A stretch of DNA of 10,116 bases from an archaeon (lineage in GTDB: Archaea; Thermoproteota; Nitrososphaeria; Nitrososphaerales; Nitrosopumilaceae), in the NCBI GenBank assembly GCA_021824845.1, contig JAKAJY010000006.1, positions 1-10,116 of the forward strand, read 5' to 3'. Positions 6,211 through 10,116 of this stretch are shown piece after piece (the stretch's first letter is position 1; each line of letters opens with the position of its first letter). The notes under the pieces were generated by a model. The model was given only the letters and a program-made list of their open reading frames with translations, had not been told where the DNA came from and searched no databases. The position numbers and the translations under genes are program-made.

Positions 6211-6218
6211 TCTTATCT
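6211..6218 (-). promoter_or_regulatory. Weak TATA-like box for the universal stress protein gene
   Basis: The minus strand reads AGATAAGA, centred about 27 bases before the GTG at 6188. A second AT-rich stretch (6202-6210) is too close to the start to serve a leaderless mRNA, so the assignment is uncertain. Confidence 0.25.
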
Positions 6219-6282
6219 TGTTGTTTGTTCGTTTTTGATACAAGGCTCGAACTTTACGGAAATAGACTGCCGACATACATGC

Positions 6283-6645
6283 TCACTTTGTTTTGTCCTC
6301 TACGAGCTTGAATTTGGATAGCTGCTTGTATAGCATGAATACGATTGCCGCAATTATCAGAAAGTCGATGATATTTGCAATTAAATCTCCATACTTGAAA
6401 TCGGATGTAACGCCGGTGAATTGATTTGTTACGGAATATTGTAATGTTTTAAGATCACCTGAAGGCAGGGCAAGACCTACTATTGGGTTGACTATGTCAT
6501 TGACTAGTGCTGTGACTAGTTTTGATGCAGCCGCACCAATTACAAATGCTATTGCAAGGCCTATGATTCCAAATGTCTTGAGAAAATGAGCAAACTCTGC
6601 TACGAATCCTTTCTTTTCCTCTGGCTTGTCTGACACACAGATCAT
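6283..6645 (-). CDS. mscL: Large-conductance mechanosensitive channel MscL
   Basis: This 120-residue membrane protein should form a pentameric pore that opens under membrane tension to release solutes on hypo-osmotic shock. It has the MscL layout. A cytoplasmic N-terminal helix with FVAEFAHFLK is followed by TM1 at about 26-46, containing the small-residue pore stretch FVIGAAASKLVTALVNDIVNP (34-54). An extracellular loop with FTG and FKYG follows, then TM2 at about 88-106 (IIDFLIIAAIVFML) and a short charged C-terminal helix ending EDKTK. Three starts are possible: TTG 6666, ATG 6645 and GTG 6636. ATG is chosen as the standard codon. A TATA-like box at 6701-6707 predicts transcription from about 6677, so this gene would have a short leader. 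It lies 94 bases upstream of the stress-protein gene on the same strand. Confidence 0.9.
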   Translation of the reverse strand: MICVSDKPEEKKGFVAEFAHFLKTFGIIGLAIAFVIGAAASKLVTALVNDIVNPIVGLALPSGDLKTLQYSVTNQFTGVTSDFKYGDLIANIIDFLIIAAIVFMLYKQLSKFKLVEDKTK

Positions 6646-6700
6646 GCCTTGAGGCTGTATATGCAAAATTATGTTGGAATGGATAGATCTTTTTGTGAAA

Positions 6701-6707
6701 TTATATG
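6701..6707 (-). promoter_or_regulatory. TATA-like box of mscL
   Basis: The minus strand reads CATATAA in the gap before mscL. Transcription would start near 6677, leaving a leader of about 30 bases to ATG 6645 or 11 to TTG 6666. It lies just beyond the stop codon of the DCC-like gene. Confidence 0.4.
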
Positions 6708-6711
6708 ACTT

Positions 6712-7098
6712 TCATATTGTGTTGATTACGAGTTTTTTGCTGTTTGTTAATAGACTTGCAGAGCGCACAAAAACCGCCTTTGCATTTTTGCACTCCATGT
6801 TACATGCTTCATTATGCTCAAATCCATTGTTTCCTGAGCCCTTTGATTGAATGATAGCGGAGATTAATGGTACTAGGGCAGCTCGTCCGCCAAATGCCGT
6901 CTTGCCATCAACAAACCAAAACATCTCCAGTGCACTAGAATCAAGGATTTGTTTTCGTAACTTTTCTCCAAGCTCGGTGTAATGACCAACCAGCAACAAC
7001 TTTCCTCTTGCCAGAAAATTCACTGCTTTTGCAAACTTGGTGCACAAGTAGCACTGGTTATCATAAATGACAAGTGGAACCATCATACCAAGATCCAT
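6712..7098 (-). CDS. DCC-family (DUF393) thiol-disulfide oxidoreductase-like protein
   Basis: This 128-residue protein matches the DCC/DUF393 pattern. A first strand LVIYDNQCYLCTKFAKAVNFL (9-29) carries the CxxC pair C16 and C19, in place of the commoner DGDCxxC. Then come a helix, a WFVDGKTAFGG segment (61-71) and the hydrophobic AALVPLI helix. Family members are thioredoxin-like and thought to act in thiol redox reactions, but few have been tested. The C-terminal part after residue 85 is polar and has two more cysteines, C99 and C103 (CNMEC), unusual enough to mention. ATG 7098 is chosen because a TATA box is centred 26 bases upstream; ATGs at 7086 and 7083 are alternatives. It is divergent from the carbohydrate operon. 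Confidence 0.75.
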   Translation of the reverse strand: MDLGMMVPLVIYDNQCYLCTKFAKAVNFLARGKLLLVGHYTELGEKLRKQILDSSALEMFWFVDGKTAFGGRAALVPLISAIIQSKGSGNNGFEHNEACNMECKNAKAVFVRSASLLTNSKKLVINTI

Positions 7099-7119
7099 GG
7101 TACTATCACGTTGGCTCGA

Positions 7120-7127
7120 GATTAAAG
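7120..7127 (-). promoter_or_regulatory. TATA box of the DCC-like gene
   Basis: The minus strand reads CTTTAATC, centred about 26 bases before the ATG at 7098, indicating a leaderless mRNA and deciding that start. Confidence 0.5.
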
Positions 7128-7144
7128 GATTGAGGGAAAATAGC

Positions 7145-7152
7145 TTTTTATT
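7145..7152 (+). promoter_or_regulatory. TATA-like box of the transketolase operon
   Basis: TTTTTATT is the best rightward TATA candidate ahead of the operon. Its centre is about 27 bases before the ATG of a 12-codon ORF at 7176 and about 68 bases before the transketolase ATG at 7217, so transcription should begin near 7176. Confidence 0.4.
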
Positions 7153-7175
7153 GAATTTGCAAGCAGCCTCAAAAC

Positions 7176-7214
7176 ATGACCGTATCTTTGCTTCTAATTA
7201 TCAAATCTGATTGA
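7176..7214 (+). CDS. Putative 12-residue leader peptide (upstream ORF)
   Basis: An ATG at 7176 opens a 12-codon frame encoding MTVSLLLIIKSD, with a TGA at 7212-7214, two bases before the ATG of the transketolase-epimerase gene at 7217. A TATA-like box lies about 27 bases before this ATG, the spacing seen at leaderless genes elsewhere in the window, so the mRNA could start with this codon. No clear Shine-Dalgarno sequence precedes the main gene, which would fit reinitiation after the short ORF. An ORF this short can occur by chance; it is included for its precise position. Confidence 0.3.
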   Translation: MTVSLLLIIKSD

Positions 7215-7216
7215 AA

Positions 7217-8884
7217 ATGGGCCTTAACTATTATCAAATTAAAAAAAACGTTAGACGGGCACGCAAACTTGTAATTCGTGCCACCTCAAATGCGGGGTCT
7301 GGCCATCCCGGGGGTTCTTTTTCCATGGCAGAGATTATGGGTTGTATATTTTTCAAATATCTCAAGTACGATCCAAAAAATCCAAACTGGGAGGGACGTG
7401 ACAAACTTGTTCTATCCAAGGGACATGCCTCTCCAGGGCTGTTCTCAAACATGGCACTTGCTGGATACTTTGATCCCTCAGAGCTTGATACGCTAAGAAA
7501 GTTTGGAAGCCGACTGCAAGGCCATCCAGACCTCAAATGCCCCGGCGTAGAGTTTTGTGGGGGCTCACTTGGAATTGGCCTGTCTTTTTCGGTTGGAAGC
7601 GCACTGGCAGCACGAATTGACGGCAAGCCAACTAGAATATTCACGGTAATGGGTGATGGGGAAACAGACGAAGGCCAAGTATGGGAGGCAGCAATGACTG
7701 GAGCAAAATACAAAGTCGATAATCTGACTGCAATTTTGGATAGGAATTTCATCCAGCAGGACTCTTATACGGAAAAAATCATGCCGCTTGATGAGGAACT
7801 GGTGGGTGATGACCTATCGGAAATGTGGAAGGACGCTAGCAGATGGAAGACTGGTGACAAATGGAGATCCTTTGGATGGAACGTGATTGACATTGACGGA
7901 CATCGCATCGAACAACTGGATCATGCAATCAAAAAGGCAACGCAAACCAAGGGCGTTCCATCAATCATAATTGCTCGTACCATCAAAGGCAAGGGGGTCG
8001 AACACATGGAGGACAATCCCAAGTGGCACGGCCAAGCACCAAAGAAGGAATTCGTTCCAATCATAGACATGGAAATCGATTCGCAGGCAATGATTGCACC
8101 ATCAATCATAGCTGGCGATATGACAAATCTGGAAAATGAAGTAAAGCGATGCACAAACGGACGTGCTGACTATATCCATCTTGATGTAATGGATGGGATG
8201 TTTGTGCCAAGCAAAACCTTTGATCACAATAAAATTCGCGAGCTCAGACCGTTGACTGTAATACCATTTGATACTCATCTGATGATAAACGAGCCAGTAA
8301 AGTATGTCAAAGACTACGTCGATGCGGGCTCTGATATCGTAACTGTTCATGCCGAAGTATGCGATGCATCCAGCTTTGGTCAAATCCATGACACACTAAA
8401 GGCAAACCAAGTGGGCGTTGGTCTTGCAATAAACCCAGACACCAATCTACCCGAGTGGGCAATTCCATTTATTCCAAAACTAGATCAGATAATTGTAATG
8501 TCTGTAGTTCCTGGCAAATCCGGCCAAAAATACATCGAGTCCACACATGAAAAAACACAACGACTAGTCTCTATGCTAAACCAGAATGGATTTGATGGAT
8601 ACATAGAGGCAGACGGTGGAGTCACACTTGATAACATTGGATCGTGTTTTGCAGACGGGGCACGCGCCTTTGTTGGCGGAAGCGCCATAATAGGACAGCA
8701 AGATGTGCGTGGGATAATCCGTGAATTTAGAAACAAAATAGCATATGCCAGACGTAGGGGACTAATCCAAAAGGCGCACGAGCTTGGAGGAAACGAACTT
8801 GTAGCAAAATGGATTGATCTGCATACAATAGGTGAGAAAAGAAATCACCTTACTGCAATAGCCAGGGAGCTTGGATTCGCATGA
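7217..8884 (+). CDS. Fusion: transketolase N-terminal subunit + ribulose-phosphate 3-epimerase
   Basis: One uninterrupted 555-residue frame joins two enzymes of the non-oxidative pentose phosphate pathway. Residues 1 to about 285 are the ThDP-binding half of transketolase: GSGHPGG (27-33), KGHASPG (68-74), QGHPD, the ThDP/Mg motif from MGDG (145-148) to DRN (175-177), and KWHGQAP (269-275). Residues about 292-505 are a TIM-barrel Rpe: APSIIAGDM (294-302), HLDVMDG (321-327), DTHLMI (352-357) and EADGGV (464-469). All four expected metal ligands are present (H321, D323, H354, D466). Two loops are unusual: FVPSKTFDHN (329-338) and SVVPGKSGQ (429-437). A helical tail of about 50 residues (505-555) is unrecognised. 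ATG 7217 is preferred to TTG 7211. Its stop overlaps the transketolase C-subunit start as ATGA. Internal initiation at ATG 8090 could give free Rpe. Confidence 0.93.
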   Translation: MGLNYYQIKKNVRRARKLVIRATSNAGSGHPGGSFSMAEIMGCIFFKYLKYDPKNPNWEGRDKLVLSKGHASPGLFSNMALAGYFDPSELDTLRKFGSRLQGHPDLKCPGVEFCGGSLGIGLSFSVGSALAARIDGKPTRIFTVMGDGETDEGQVWEAAMTGAKYKVDNLTAILDRNFIQQDSYTEKIMPLDEELVGDDLSEMWKDASRWKTGDKWRSFGWNVIDIDGHRIEQLDHAIKKATQTKGVPSIIIARTIKGKGVEHMEDNPKWHGQAPKKEFVPIIDMEIDSQAMIAPSIIAGDMTNLENEVKRCTNGRADYIHLDVMDGMFVPSKTFDHNKIRELRPLTVIPFDTHLMINEPVKYVKDYVDAGSDIVTVHAEVCDASSFGQIHDTLKANQVGVGLAINPDTNLPEWAIPFIPKLDQIIVMSVVPGKSGQKYIESTHEKTQRLVSMLNQNGFDGYIEADGGVTLDNIGSCFADGARAFVGGSAIIGQQDVRGIIREFRNKIAYARRRGLIQKAHELGGNELVAKWIDLHTIGEKRNHLTAIARELGFA

Positions 8885-9852
8885 TTGGGGATATGACTGA
8901 TATGAGAACCGCATATGGAAAAGCACTAGTTGAGCTTGGCGAGCAAAATCCAAACATTGTGGTTTTGGGCGCCGACACTACCGATTCACTAAAGACAGCA
9001 GATTTTGGGAAAAAATTCCCAAATCGATTCTTCAATGTCGGAATAGCTGAGGCAAACCTGGTATCAGTTGCTGCAGGCCTGGCAATATCTGGCAAGACTG
9101 CATTTGCAAGCACGTACGCAATATTTCTTCCTGGCAGATGCGTTGATCAAATCCGAAACGCAATCGCATATCCATCGCCCGGTGACAAAAAGGGCCTAAA
9201 TGTCAAGCTGGTAGTGTCTCATGGCGGAATATCGGTTGGTGCAGACGGTGGATCGCACCAGCAAGTGGAAGACATCGCAATAATGAGAGTAATTCCTAAC
9301 ATGACGGTGCTCATACCGGCAGACACTGTGGCAGTTTCAAAGCTTACGTGGATTATATCACAACGATACGGCCCACACTATATGCGGTTGACCAGATCTG
9401 CATCACCTGTAGTTCACCAAGATTCACAAGAATTTGAAATAGGAAAGGGTATTACACTAAGAGAGGGGGCAGATTGCACCCTGGCAGCGTGTGGCCTTAC
9501 CGTAAAGATGGCACTTGATGCAGCTGGTTCTCTAAAACAAGAAGGAATATCTTGTAAGGTAATAGACATGTTTTCAATAAAGCCAATTGACTCTGAATTA
9601 CTGGAAAAATCTGCAAGAGAAACTGGATGCATAGTTACATGTGAGGAGCACAACATTGTGGGGGGATTTGGCTCTGCAATATCTGAAGTAGTATCCGAAT
9701 TATATCCAGTTCCAATCAAACGCATTGGCGTCAATGACCGATTTGGTGAGTCTGCGCGTGATGCAGAGATTCCACTACTTTTGGAAAAGCACGGCATAAC
9801 ATCACTTAATATAGCAAAAGCAGCCAAAGAGATCATAGGTAAGAAAAAATGA
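8881..9852 (+). CDS. Transketolase C-terminal subunit
   Basis: This 323-residue protein holds the pyrimidine-binding and C-terminal domains and should pair with the transketolase half of the preceding fusion to transfer two-carbon units between sugar phosphates. Features are MRTAYGKALVELG (8-20) and GIAEANL (54-60), with the conserved cofactor-activating Glu at 57. Next come FASTYAIFLPGR (75-86), SHGGISVGADGGSHQ (113-127), RLTRSASP (169-176) and the C-terminal TCEEHNIVGGFGSA (253-266). Separate N and C subunits are normal in archaea, so this is not a broken gene. The start ATG 8881 forms an ATGA overlap with the previous stop, suggesting coupled translation, with a GGGAG 11 bases upstream; ATG 8893 and ATG 8902 are close alternatives. 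Its own stop overlaps the transaldolase start in the same way. Confidence 0.95.
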   Translation: MIGDMTDMRTAYGKALVELGEQNPNIVVLGADTTDSLKTADFGKKFPNRFFNVGIAEANLVSVAAGLAISGKTAFASTYAIFLPGRCVDQIRNAIAYPSPGDKKGLNVKLVVSHGGISVGADGGSHQQVEDIAIMRVIPNMTVLIPADTVAVSKLTWIISQRYGPHYMRLTRSASPVVHQDSQEFEIGKGITLREGADCTLAACGLTVKMALDAAGSLKQEGISCKVIDMFSIKPIDSELLEKSARETGCIVTCEEHNIVGGFGSAISEVVSELYPVPIKRIGVNDRFGESARDAEIPLLLEKHGITSLNIAKAAKEIIGKKK

Positions 9853-10116
9853 AGATCTTCCTTGATACTGCAAACTTACAATCAATAAAATCATACAATG
9901 ACATGGGGCTCTTAGATGGCATAACCACTAACCCATCACTGCTTGCAAAGGAAGGCGGTGATCCACTCAAGGCAATGGAAGAGATTACTAAAATCATCAA
10001 AGGCGATGTCAGCTTGGAAGTTGTTGCAACCGATTACGCGGGAATGATGGATGAGGGACACCGACTCAAAAAATATGGTGCAAACGTTGTAATCAAAGTA
10101 CCAATGACTGCTGACG
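9849..10116 (+). CDS. tal: Transaldolase, TalC/fructose-6-phosphate aldolase-like (partial)
   Basis: The first 89 codons of a small-type transaldolase are present before the window ends. The N-terminus MKIFLDTANL carries the conserved Asp (D6), followed by GITTNPSLLAKE (24-35) with N28, SLEVVATD (55-62), and VVIKVPMT (80-87). K83 in that last motif is the Schiff-base lysine expected in the family. Full-length members of this short class are about 210-220 residues. It should move a dihydroxyacetone unit between sugar phosphates, completing the pathway encoded with the two upstream genes. The ATG overlaps the transketolase C-subunit stop as ATGA (9849-9852). Transaldolase versus fructose-6-phosphate aldolase activity cannot be settled from this part; the context favours transaldolase. 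Confidence 0.93.
   Translation, partial: MKIFLDTANLQSIKSYNDMGLLDGITTNPSLLAKEGGDPLKAMEEITKIIKGDVSLEVVATDYAGMMDEGHRLKKYGANVVIKVPMTAD

Noticed and set aside
6189..6282. Possible RNA gene between the stress protein and mscL genes
   Set aside because: I looked for a tRNA cloverleaf and for stable hairpins on both strands and saw none; the stretch appears to hold only promoter and 3' UTR sequence.
7234..7752. 172-codon frame antisense to the transketolase N-terminal region
   Set aside because: It mirrors the conserved ThDP-binding coding sequence on the other strand and has no motif or promoter of its own.
8881..9852. Split transketolase as a frameshifted or broken gene
   Set aside because: Both halves are complete with their conserved motifs, and separate N and C subunits are normal in archaea.
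1..10116. CRISPR arrays, insertion sequences, integrase sites or defence systems
   Set aside because: No regular repeats, transposase or integrase motifs, or known defence domains are visible; all genes look like core archaeal genes.

Overview
The window reads as a chromosomal segment of an ammonia-oxidising-type archaeon (Thaumarchaeota/Nitrososphaerota, most likely the Nitrosopumilales branch). The grounds are an archaeal/eukaryal-type ABCE1, a Trm5-type tRNA methyltransferase, an archaeal Naa10-like acetyltransferase, a 5S rRNA gene standing apart from other rRNA genes, split transketolase subunits, and TATA boxes about 25-29 bases upstream of start codons. Nothing points to a plasmid, virus, transposon or CRISPR locus. 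The placement is judged from protein character, not from a database search.

Layout. 1-1004: the start of a minus-strand gene (possibly a site-2 protease), then divergently an N-terminal acetyltransferase and a two-helix membrane protein. 1005-3625: a minus-strand pair, abce1 followed by trm5. 3712-3998: a 5S rRNA gene divergent from abce1, then a 42-residue C2H2 zinc-finger microprotein whose end overlaps the end of a leucyl aminopeptidase gene (3985-5457, minus). 5534-5683: a 49-residue zinc-ribbon protein with a Cys/Gly/His tail. 5685-7098: three minus-strand genes for a universal stress protein, an MscL channel and a DCC/DUF393 thiol oxidoreductase-like protein. 7176-10116: a plus-strand carbohydrate operon that continues beyond the window.

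The operon is the most interesting part. It encodes a fusion of the transketolase N-terminal (ThDP-binding) subunit to ribulose-phosphate 3-epimerase, then the transketolase C-terminal subunit, then a TalC-type transaldolase (cut by the window end). Both junctions are ATGA overlaps. Together these supply the non-oxidative pentose phosphate pathway apart from ribose-5-phosphate isomerase. The epimerase half keeps its metal ligands but has unusual residues in two active-site loops. A 12-codon ORF lies just ahead of the fusion gene: its ATG is correctly spaced from a TATA-like box and its stop is 2 nt before the fusion gene's ATG, so it could be a leaderless leader peptide.

Two themes recur. Most promoters place the TATA box so that the start codon is at, or within a few bases of, the predicted transcription start, implying leaderless mRNAs; this decides several starts. 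Three convergent gene pairs touch or overlap at their stop codons, so 3' transcript ends should be antisense to each other.
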